From assembly GCF_000058485.1 (NCBI RefSeq), contig NC_008278.1:676962-740961 (forward strand): DNA of 64,000 nt, given 5' to 3'. Within the stretch, counting starts at the first letter, position 1; every line of letters starts with the position of its first letter. The stretch comes from Frankia alni ACN14a. Lineage in GTDB: Bacteria > Actinomycetota > Actinomycetes > Frankiales > Frankiaceae. The notes below the pieces were generated by a model, which saw only the letters and a program-made list of their open reading frames with translations, was not told the origin of the DNA and searched no databases. Shown piece after piece: positions 25,892 through 32,531 of this stretch. The translations under genes were made by a program, and so were the position numbers.

Positions 25892-26691
25892 GGCGCACGT
25901 CCGCGACCCGGATCGCGCTGATCTACCCCGAGCTGCTCGGCACCTACGGGGACGGCGGCAACGCGATCGTCCTCGAGCAGCGGCTGCGCTGGCGGGGCCT
26001 GCCGGTCGAGGTGGTCAACGTCCCCGCCGGCTCGCCGGTGCCGGACAGCTGCGACATCTACCTGCTCGGTGGGGGCGAGGACGCGCCGCAGGTCCTCGCC
26101 GCCGACGGCATCCGGCAGAACCGGGCGATCGTGCGCGCGGTGGGATCGGGGGCGGCCGTGCTCGCGGTCTGCGCCGGCTACCAGGTGATCGGCGCGACGT
26201 TCCCGTCGGGCGGGGAGATCCACGAGGGGCTCAACCTCGTCGACATCGAGACCCGCCGTTCGTTCGCGCCCCCCGGGACGCCGCCGCCCGGACGGGCCGT
26301 CGGGGACATCGTCGTCGAGCCGGATCCGCGTCTCGGCCTGCCCACCCTGTACGGGTACGAGAACCACGCCGGGCGTACCCGGCGGCTGCCGGGGGCCGGC
26401 GGCTTCCCGCTCGGCGTGGTGCGCCGCGGAATCGGCGACGGCGACGGCGGCACCGACGGTGGTGGCGGCACGGGTGGTGGCGGTGGCACGAGTGGCGACG
26501 GCGGAGGCACCGACGGCATCGTCGACGGGCGGGTCGTCGGCACCTACCTGCATGGGCCGGTCCTGGCGCAGAACCCGGCGCTCGCCGACCTCCTGCTGAC
26601 CTGGATCCACGGCGAGCTCCCGCCGCTGGACGCCCCTCGGGAGGCACAGGTGTTGCGCGAGGCCCGCCGCCGCGCGCTCGCCACCTCCTGA
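25888..26691 (+). CDS. gatD: Lipid II isoglutaminyl synthase, glutamine amidotransferase subunit GatD
   Basis: A 267-residue class I glutamine amidotransferase that supplies ammonia to MurT. It has LIYPELLGTYGDGGNAIVLE, DIYLLGGGEDAPQVLA, the nucleophile in AVCAGYQVIG (Cys) and VVGTYLHGPVLAQNP (His). Overlap ATGA with murT implies translational coupling. A glycine-rich insertion of about 25 residues (GGGGTGGGGGTSGDGGG core) lies between the two conserved halves just before the catalytic His segment; this is not part of the family fold and is likely a disordered loop produced by repeat expansion. Confidence 0.93.
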   Translation: MRRTSATRIALIYPELLGTYGDGGNAIVLEQRLRWRGLPVEVVNVPAGSPVPDSCDIYLLGGGEDAPQVLAADGIRQNRAIVRAVGSGAAVLAVCAGYQVIGATFPSGGEIHEGLNLVDIETRRSFAPPGTPPPGRAVGDIVVEPDPRLGLPTLYGYENHAGRTRRLPGAGGFPLGVVRRGIGDGDGGTDGGGGTGGGGGTSGDGGGTDGIVDGRVVGTYLHGPVLAQNPALADLLLTWIHGELPPLDAPREAQVLREARRRALATS

Positions 26692-26796
26692 CCCCGGCGG
26701 CGGCCCCACGACCCGCTCGGTCCCGCGGCCGCCTCGGACGAAGGAGTAGGTCCGAGCGTCATCTGGTCGCCCGTTTCCGGCGTTTCCCGGCTACCG

Positions 26797-27465
26797 GTGT
26801 GGTTCGGTTGGATCGTGGCGTCGAATCCCCTTGCCGGCTGGTGGGGCAAGAACAAGCGAACCGTACTCATCGTCGGGGCCGTCATCGTCGTGCTGTGGGT
26901 CTTCATCGAGCGCGGCAACGGCCCGAAGACCAAGCGCGTCAGCATGCCCAAGGACTACGGCTCGGCCGACCGGGAACTGCTCGTGCACGCCCCGTCGGAC
27001 CCGAAGGATCCGATCCCGCTGGTGCTGATCCTGCACGACGACAACGTCGACGCCAAGACCCTCGACCATGACAGCGCCGCCGGCTCGGTGGCGAACGCCC
27101 GCAACTTCGCGGTCGCCTATCCCGAGGCGGTCGGCGGCACCTGGCGGATCGACTCCCCGGACGGCGCCGACGCGAAGTACCTGCGCGACGTGGTCAGCTA
27201 CGTCTCCGCGAAGAAGACCAAGGTCGACCCGAACCGGATCTACGTGTGGGGCGTCGGCGAGGGCGCTCGGCTCGCGCTGACCGTCGTCTGCGGCGGCGCC
27301 AAACCGATCTTTGCGGCCGTCGGTGTGGTGGGGCAGTTCACGCAGGAGCCGCAGTCCGCCTGCCCGGGTCGGGCACCGGAGGCGAGGGTTGCCGAGACCA
27401 AGTGGAACAAGAAGGTCAGCGAGACGCTGTGGACGGCCTCCGCCAAGCACCACCTGGGAGCCTGA
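26797..27465 (+). CDS. Membrane-anchored esterase-like protein lacking the catalytic serine
   Basis: A 222-residue protein with one N-terminal transmembrane helix (TVLIVGAVIVVLWVFI) and then the alpha/beta hydrolase core of the LpqC/polyhydroxybutyrate-depolymerase esterase type: PLVLILHDDN, FAVAYPEAVGGTW, YLRDVVSYVS, VDPNRIYVWGVGEGARLAL. In active members the elbow is GxSxG; here it is GVGEG, so the serine position is Gly, and the LHG oxyanion motif is LHD. No matching C-terminal histidine is obvious. The fold is retained but it is probably not a hydrolase; a binding or structural role is inference. GTG 26815 is an alternative start. Confidence 0.75.
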   Translation: MWFGWIVASNPLAGWWGKNKRTVLIVGAVIVVLWVFIERGNGPKTKRVSMPKDYGSADRELLVHAPSDPKDPIPLVLILHDDNVDAKTLDHDSAAGSVANARNFAVAYPEAVGGTWRIDSPDGADAKYLRDVVSYVSAKKTKVDPNRIYVWGVGEGARLALTVVCGGAKPIFAAVGVVGQFTQEPQSACPGRAPEARVAETKWNKKVSETLWTASAKHHLGA

Positions 27466-27500
27466 GCCCCGAGCCTCAGTCCGAGTCCGAGAACCTGATA

Positions 27501-27517
27501 CCGGGCCCTGGGCCCGG
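27501..27517. terminator. Palindrome 3' of the esterase-like gene
   Basis: CCGGGCCC T GGGCCCGG (27501-27517), about 35 bp beyond the stop, is a self-complementary stem and likely a transcription terminator. Confidence 0.4.
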
Positions 27518-27645
27518 GGCCGCTGACCGTCTGCCGGCCGAGGCCGGCCCGTCTGAGCGAGAGGCCGTCCGCAGAGGCGCCCGATGGCGGCCCTCCACGG
27601 CCTCCAGGTGCCGCGTACGCGCCCGCGACGGCTGGGTGGAAGCGA

Positions 27646-27692
27646 AGGTCCGCCGATGCCGCCGGGAGGGGGGTAGCGGCATCGGCGGACCT
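27646..27692. repeat. Hairpin 1: perfect 17-bp stem with G-run loop
   Basis: AGGTCCGCCGATGCCGC (27646-27662) pairs perfectly with 27676-27692; the 13-nt loop 27663-27675 carries GGGAGGGGGG. It lies in the gene-free convergent interval. Confidence 0.9.
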
Positions 27693-27716
27693 CAGTGGCC
27701 GGATGGAACCCGAGGG

Positions 27717-27769
27717 CCCGCCGGCCTCCCGCTGCGGATGGGGGGGGAATCCGAGGGAAGGCCGGCGGG
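27717..27769. repeat. Hairpin 2: 11-bp stem, nested CGGAT/ATCCG stem, G8 loop
   Basis: CCCGCCGGCCT (27717-27727) pairs perfectly with 27759-27769. Inside, CGGAT (27735-27739) pairs with ATCCG (27749-27753) around a run of eight G (27740-27747). Confidence 0.8.
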
Positions 27770-27777
27770 GTCGGGGG

Positions 27778-27836
27778 CCTTCCGGCCGGACGGACGTCAG
27801 ATGGGGGGGAGATCTGACGTCCGTCCGGCCGGAAGG
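27778..27836. repeat. Hairpin 3: perfect 25-bp stem with GGGGGGGAG loop
   Basis: Positions 27778-27802 are exactly complementary to 27812-27836; the 9-nt loop is GGGGGGGAG. It is the strongest inverted repeat in the window and is followed by a gene-free stretch to 28328. Confidence 0.95.
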
Positions 27837-27986
27837 AGGCGTTGCCCGGCTGGCACGGAAGCGAGGTCGGGTCGTGGTGCCGCGGGCGATGGCAGGGCCC
27901 GCGTACTGGAGCTGGTCCCGGCTCGGCCAGGACTACGACGCCGCCCGGCTTCGGCGGGCGCGCGGACCGGGTGCAGGTGGTCCGGC

Positions 27987-28034
27987 GGTGTCTCGGCGTC
28001 GGTGGTGTCTCGGCGTCAACGGAGTCTCGGCGTC
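27987..28034. repeat. 17-bp tandem repeat, three units
   Basis: GGTGTCTCGGCGTC occurs at 27987 and 28004 and as GGAGTCTCGGCGTC at 28021, a 17-bp period, within the 863-bp gene-free interval 27466-28328. Apart from the three hairpins and this array nothing was recognised there. Confidence 0.8.
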
Positions 28035-28328
28035 GGCCGCGTCGTGGAACAGCGTCCGGGGCAGCCGCGATGATGACCCGGACGGTTCGGCGATGCGCAC
28101 CTTCCGCCTGCCGGGGGGAGCAGGCCCGGCGGGGCGGGCACGACGGTGTACGGACGCGCGGTGAACCGAGGCCTGACCGGCGATCTGACCGCACGCGCGA
28201 CCGGAGGGGGAGGCCGCGTCGCGATCGGCTCGGGGCTGGACGGGCTTCGTCGCACTTCCAGCCGGACGAGGTGACCACCGCAGGGCCGGCGCCGCACCGC
28301 AGGGCACCGTGCGCTGGCGTGAACGCTC

Positions 28329-29438
28329 TTAGACGCGTCCGACGTAGTAGGAGGTGGTGTAGATCGACTGGAGCTTCACGACGCTGCCCGTGTGCGGGGC
28401 GACCCACATCTTGCCGTCGCCGGCGTAGATGCCGACGTGGTAGATGTCTCCGGGCGAGCCGAGGAAGATCAGGTCGCCGGGCTGCTTGTTGTACTGCGAC
28501 ACCCGGGTGGTGGCGGCAAACTGGGCGTCCGTGGTCCGCGGCAGGCTCTTGCCGAGCTGCTTGAAGACGTACTGGACGAGCCCGGAGCAGTCGAACGAGC
28601 TCGGGCCGTCGGCGCCGTAGACGTACGGCTTGCCCGCCTGCAGGGAGGCCAGGTAGACGGCCTTCGCGCCGATCGAGCTGGACGGCACCGGCACGGACAC
28701 CTGGGGGGAACCGACGGAGACGCCGCCGGAGAGGCTGCCCAGGCGGGCCGAGACACCGGCGAGCGGGGCCCGCTGCGGGCGCACGTTCAGGGTCGCGTCG
28801 TTGACCGAGTGGGCGGACTGCAGGGCGTCGGTGCCATCGAAGATCGCCGTGACGTTCGTCGTGGTGAGCACCCGCGCCGTGTAGGACGCGTAGCCCTGCG
28901 CGTTCGTCTGGAGGTGCTTGAAGGTGGCCCACCCGGTGGGGAGCTTCACCTGCACCTTGACGAGCTGGTTCGCCAGCGGCTCGTGGGTGGCCTCGTTGTA
29001 CAGCGAGAAGCCGATGTCGACCGGCTCGTCCGCGTTCACGGTCACGTCGGGGTTCGTCACCCGCAGGCCGACCTGGACCTTGCCGGCCAGGGGCGGGGCG
29101 TCGAGCCCGTTCGCCGCACCGAGAGTGAGTCCCGAGGAGCTGTGCTCGCTGACCGCCGCCGCGGCGATGCTGCCACCCAGGGCGGCACGCGAGCCGATCT
29201 GCGCGGCGAGGGTGATCGGGGCGGTGTTCGGCGACTCTTCCAACGCCGTGTCGGCGTGGACGTCGGTGGCGCAGCCGGCCAGGGCCACTCCGGAGACAGC
29301 GACAGTCCCGGTGGTCATCGCGGCGAAGGCACGAGCACGGGCCCGGCTACGGGCGACCGGCGGCACGGTCTGGGCGCGGTGACGGCCGCGACCGGCGACG
29401 CGCGAATCTTCGTCGAGCTGCACGCTTTGCGCGGACAA
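28329..29438 (-). CDS. NlpC/P60 peptidoglycan hydrolase, probable lipoprotein
   Basis: A 369-residue exported protein. The N-terminus is basic (RSRARARAFAAMTTG) then hydrophobic and ends in VALAGC, a plausible lipobox. The middle (about 120-220) is an all-beta Ig-like region with ITLAAQIG, LRVTNPDVTVNADEPV and YASYTARVLTTTNVT. The C-terminus is an NlpC/P60 endopeptidase: GKPYVYGADGPSSFDCSGLV (Cys), PGDLIFLGSPGDIYHVGIYA (His) and APHTGSVVKL (third residue). GGAAGGA sits 8 nt before a TTG at 29438, which fixes that start; the frame stays open farther upstream through the riboswitch. It should cut peptide cross-links in the cell wall, controlled by c-di-AMP. Confidence 0.9.
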   Translation of the reverse strand: MSAQSVQLDEDSRVAGRGRHRAQTVPPVARSRARARAFAAMTTGTVAVSGVALAGCATDVHADTALEESPNTAPITLAAQIGSRAALGGSIAAAAVSEHSSSGLTLGAANGLDAPPLAGKVQVGLRVTNPDVTVNADEPVDIGFSLYNEATHEPLANQLVKVQVKLPTGWATFKHLQTNAQGYASYTARVLTTTNVTAIFDGTDALQSAHSVNDATLNVRPQRAPLAGVSARLGSLSGGVSVGSPQVSVPVPSSSIGAKAVYLASLQAGKPYVYGADGPSSFDCSGLVQYVFKQLGKSLPRTTDAQFAATTRVSQYNKQPGDLIFLGSPGDIYHVGIYAGDGKMWVAPHTGSVVKLQSIYTTSYYVGRV

Positions 29439-29454
29439 CGGTGTATTCCTTCCC

Positions 29455-29645
29455 GTACGCCTGCGAAGTGAGCTGTCGGGTTCGGGCTGGGCTGCCCGGT
29501 CCGAGGCGTGGCCTTCACGCACATCGGACTTGACCCCGAGACCAGCACCGCGGGTCGGTGCCGGCCGATGGAGGTGGGTCCCCCGCTCCTGCCCCAGATG
29601 ACGACTCGGAGGGGACACCGTGGCCGGGGGCAGGATTCGGCGTTC
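29455..29645 (-). promoter_or_regulatory. c-di-AMP (ydaO/yuaA-type) riboswitch
   Basis: The leader of the NlpC/P60 gene, read on the minus strand, contains the conserved blocks of the actinobacterial ydaO motif in order: GCCGAATCCTGCCCC, GGCCACGGTGTCC, GGGGCAGGAGCGGGGGACCC, GTGAAGGCCACGCC, CCCGAACCCGACAGCTCAC and TCGCAGGCGTACGG, ending a few bases before the ribosome binding site. In actinomycetes this riboswitch turns off wall hydrolases (Rpf, NlpC/P60) when c-di-AMP binds. Boundaries are approximate. Confidence 0.88.
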
Positions 29646-29675
29646 GGCCCGGTGTTGTCGTGACGTCGGCGTGAG

Positions 29676-29712
29676 ACTAGTCCACTTTGACGGGGTGGGT
29701 AAACACTAGTCC
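29676..29712. promoter_or_regulatory. Direct repeats ACTAGTCC upstream of the riboswitch
   Basis: ACTAGTCC occurs at 29676-29683 and 29705-29712, 29 bp apart, just upstream of the riboswitch 5' end, where the promoter should lie. They may be activator or repressor half-sites. Confidence 0.4.
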
Positions 29713-29977
29713 TTCCCAACTACAGCGAGTGTGCACCGAAGTGCCCCTGGACGGGACGCTCGGTCCGGCCCGTGCCGGCGGCCGCCACGGCCGCCCGATC
29801 GGCCAGGGAAACCGGGTATGGCCTGGGGTTCCGCCCTCGTCGAGAGGGTCGGTACGGACGGCTCGTGCGACGCCGACAAAGGCCCGGGCCCACCCCGGTC
29901 ACTTCGGTCGAGCACCACGTACTCACGTCAGGTAGTCGAGCGGGCGGGGGTACCGGTATCCCCGGTCGGCCGCGGGC

Positions 29978-30361
29978 TCATCGGGCCCGGCCGCGCCGGG
30001 TCAGGAATCCGGCCGCGTCGAGCACCTGGAGTTCGACGGCGAGCTCGTGCACCTCGCGGGGCAGGGAACGGTGGTGGGCCAGGGCGGCCACGGCGGCGCG
30101 GGCATGGTCGGCGAGCTCGTCCAGGGCGTGCTGGCGCTGGCGCATGCGGGCCCGCTCCTCCTGGATCGTGCGAACGGTGTCCTCCTGCCAGCGCCGGGTC
30201 CGGATGAGGTGCTCGCTGGCGTCGGCGGCCTGGCGCTCGGCGTCCTCGAGCCGGTTCAGCAGCGCGTCGAGGGCTTCGAGTCGCCCGGCGAGCTCGGCGA
30301 TCAGGTCGCCCCGCTCGGGCAGGATGGCGGTCTCTCGCCGCTGGGGGTCAGACGAGGGCAT
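29978..30361 (-). CDS. Coiled-coil protein of unknown function
   Basis: A 127-residue hypothetical protein, largely alpha-helical with heptad character: LIAELAGRLEALDALLNRLE, ASEHLIRTRRWQEDTVRTIQ and ARMRQRQHALDELADHARAA. It ends in a basic tail TRRGRAR. No enzyme motif is visible. GGGGAG a few bases before the ATG at 30361 favours that start over the GTG at 30433, which has no ribosome binding site. It lies between the riboswitch-controlled hydrolase and corA, all on the minus strand. A cytosolic coiled-coil role, such as a cell-division or chaperone-like helper, cannot be inferred. Confidence 0.65.
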   Translation of the reverse strand: MPSSDPQRRETAILPERGDLIAELAGRLEALDALLNRLEDAERQAADASEHLIRTRRWQEDTVRTIQEERARMRQRQHALDELADHARAAVAALAHHRSLPREVHELAVELQVLDAAGFLTRRGRAR

Positions 30362-30777
30362 GTACTCCCCTGACGGGTGGGGGATCGGGGAACCGCTCCG
30401 AGCGGTGGGCACGAGACCCGGTTGCTCCGACACGGTTGGTAACGGTAACCGACGGGGAGGGCCGGGTGTAACCCATCGTACGGATACGTCACGGCAGTCA
30501 ACTGATAGCGAAAATGAGCTATGGACCGGCTACCCTTGCCAGGTTTTCGAGTGCATAGCACGCCCTGTGTTGTTTGTGGACTCTTTCGCCCGATTCGGGG
30601 CCCCCTGTCGCCCAACGGATCGGCGTCGTCGGGGTAGGAGTGGCCGGCCGCCCCGTTCGGGTCGTCCTGACGGCCAGGGCGCGACGGCCGGCCGGGCGCC
30701 GGCCGACCCCGCAACTTCTGTGACGTTGAGTAGCGGCAGGGCTGGTGGCGGGGGAAACGCGGCGGCCGTCGGCGGCG
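30362..30777. other. Gene-free stretch between corA and the coiled-coil gene
   Basis: About 415 bp. It holds a tandem GGTAACGGTAACC near 30436-30448, an AT-richer segment around 30490-30590 likely to contain the promoter of the coiled-coil gene, and the corA terminator hairpin at 30685-30705. Confidence 0.45.
30685..30705 (-). terminator. corA terminator hairpin
   Basis: CGGCCGGC (30685-30692), loop CGGGC, GCCGGCCG (30698-30705): a perfect 8-bp GC stem about 75 bp beyond the corA stop. Confidence 0.55.
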
Positions 30778-32148
30778 TCAGAGCCAGCCGTTGCGTTTGA
30801 ACGCCCGGTACAGAAACAGGCAGGCCGTCGCCATCACGGCGAGAACCGTTGGGTAACCCCAGGTCTGGCGCAGTTCGGGCATGTGCTCGAAGTTCATTCC
30901 GTAGATTCCGGCCAGTGCCGTGGGAACGGCGGCGATCGCGACCCAGGCGCTGATCCGCCGCATGTCCTCGTTCTGGGCGATCGTCACCTGGGTCAGGGTG
31001 GCCTGCAGCACCGACGACAGCAGCTCGTCGAAGTGTTCGATGCGCTCGCTGACCTGCTCGAGATGGTCGGCGACGTCCCGGAAGTACCGCCGCATCGCCG
31101 CGTCGACCAGCCGCGGGCCCTCCGCCGTGAGCGTGCGCAGCGGGCCGGCCAGCGGCTGGACGGCGTGCTTGAGCTCCAGCAGCTCGCGCTTCATCTGGTA
31201 GGCGCTTTCCGTGGACGGGGTCTGGTCGCGCCGGAACACGCCGGCCTCGATCTGGTCGACGTCGACCTGGATCTTCTCCACGGTGTCGACGTAGTTGTCG
31301 ACGACGCTGTCGCAGATGGCGTGCAGCACCGAGGTCGGCCCGTGCCGGAGCATCTCCGGCGTGGCCTCGAGCCGGCGCCGCAGCCGGGTCATCTCCCCGT
31401 GCTGGCCGTGCCGCACCGTCACCACGAAGTCCTCGCCGAGGAAAATCATGATCTCGCCGGTGGTGACCACCTCGGAGGTACCCGTCACCTCGGTGTGTGC
31501 CACGTAGCTGGCGGTCTTGAGGACCACGAACAGGTGGTTCTCGTACTGCTCGAGCTTGGGCCGCTGGCCGCCGGTGACCGCGTCCTCAACAGCAAGCTTG
31601 TCCAGGCCGTACTCCTGCGCCACGGCGGCGAGCTGGTCGTAGCTGGGCTCGAACAGGCCCAGCCAGGCGAAACCGTCGCGTTCCGTCCGCGCCACCCGCA
31701 GCGCGTCGGAGTGATCGACCTCCATCGTCACGCACCGCCCATGGCTGTAGACCCCGCACGCCATCACCCGGCCGTCGGGCGTCGCCGGCAGCTCGACCCG
31801 CCGCGCCCGGCGGCGCTTGCGGCCAACCCGGACCAGCGACACCGGCCGGCTCAGCGCGCCGGCGAGCCGGTGCGCGTTCGCCGAGGCCTGCCCCAGGGCG
31901 TCCTCCAGGGCGTCGAGCACCGGATGCTCGCCGCCCGCCTGGCCGGGCACGCCCGAGCGACCGTCCGGTTCCGTGTGCCCCGGTTCCGTGTGCCCCGGTT
32001 CCGCGCGCCCCGGTTCCGCGCGCCCCGGTTCCGCGCGCCCCGGTTCCGCGCGCCCCGGTTCCGCGCGCCCCGGTTCCGCGCGCCCCGGTTCCGCGCGCCC
32101 CGGCCCCGTGTGCCCCGGCTCCGCGCCTGCCGCGTCGTCTCGCACCAT
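30778..32148 (-). CDS. corA: CorA-family magnesium/cobalt transporter with repeat-expanded N-terminus
   Basis: A 456-residue divalent cation channel. The C-terminus has two membrane helices with the selectivity motif IYGMNFEHMPE (GMN) between helices and WGYPTVLAVMATACLFLYRAF, preceded by the long helix DEDMRR-like QNEDMRRISAWVAIAAVPTALAG. The cytosolic domain contains WLGLFEPSYDQL and MIFLGEDFVVTVRHG. The N-terminal about 50 residues consist of pentapeptide repeats (RAEPG seven times, flanked by HTEPG variants) encoded by a 15-bp minisatellite. AGAGG precedes the ATG at 32148; the frame is open farther upstream through another repetitive leader. Confidence 0.9.
   Translation of the reverse strand: MVRDDAAGAEPGHTGPGRAEPGRAEPGRAEPGRAEPGRAEPGRAEPGRAEPGHTEPGHTEPDGRSGVPGQAGGEHPVLDALEDALGQASANAHRLAGALSRPVSLVRVGRKRRRARRVELPATPDGRVMACGVYSHGRCVTMEVDHSDALRVARTERDGFAWLGLFEPSYDQLAAVAQEYGLDKLAVEDAVTGGQRPKLEQYENHLFVVLKTASYVAHTEVTGTSEVVTTGEIMIFLGEDFVVTVRHGQHGEMTRLRRRLEATPEMLRHGPTSVLHAICDSVVDNYVDTVEKIQVDVDQIEAGVFRRDQTPSTESAYQMKRELLELKHAVQPLAGPLRTLTAEGPRLVDAAMRRYFRDVADHLEQVSERIEHFDELLSSVLQATLTQVTIAQNEDMRRISAWVAIAAVPTALAGIYGMNFEHMPELRQTWGYPTVLAVMATACLFLYRAFKRNGWL
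31969..32123. repeat. 15-bp coding minisatellite in corA
   Basis: About ten to eleven copies of CCCCGGTTCCGCGCG or close variants; seven central copies are identical. On the minus strand each encodes five residues (RAEPG). Confidence 0.92.
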
Positions 32149-32531
32149 CGCCTCTTTCCCGTCGCCCACGTTGCCCGCCGCCCACGTTGCCAGTCGCCCA
32201 GGTTCCCGAGTTGCCGAGGTGCCCAGCTTCCCAAGCGGCCAAGCTTCCCAAGTGGCACAGCTTCCGCGGAACGCCCTCGCTTCCGCGTGCCCTCGTTCGC
32301 CGCGGGGTCCCCTCCATGGTGACAAGTCGGGCCCGGCCGCCACGACGTGATCCGCGGCTCGCCCCGGACGCGGCTCGATCGCCCCGGACGCGGGTCGGCA
32401 TCGCTGGCAGGGGGATGGTTCGTGTGTGGTCCGAGGTTCGAGCGAGGGTCGGGAGGCAGGACCGTCGCTACTCGGAGATGCACACATGTGGCCTCGAGTA
32501 GTGATGACCTACTCGTTTAGGCTGATCGGCC
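32149..32531. other. Divergent region between corA and the DUF4139 gene
   Basis: About 380 bp. 32160-32290 is a degenerate array of short words such as GCTTCCCAAG and GTTGCCAGTCGCCC in the corA leader. CTACTCG (32468-32474) and CGAGTAG (32495-32501) form an inverted repeat, with another CTACTCG at 32509-32515 immediately before the DUF4139 gene. Confidence 0.5.

Noticed and set aside
27646-27836. CRISPR array
   Set aside because: The inverted repeats differ from one another in sequence and length and there are no spacers or cas genes.
26791-28932. 713-codon minus-strand ORF through the hairpin region
   Set aside because: It covers the esterase antisense, the gene-free interval and the wrong frame of the NlpC gene; no motifs.
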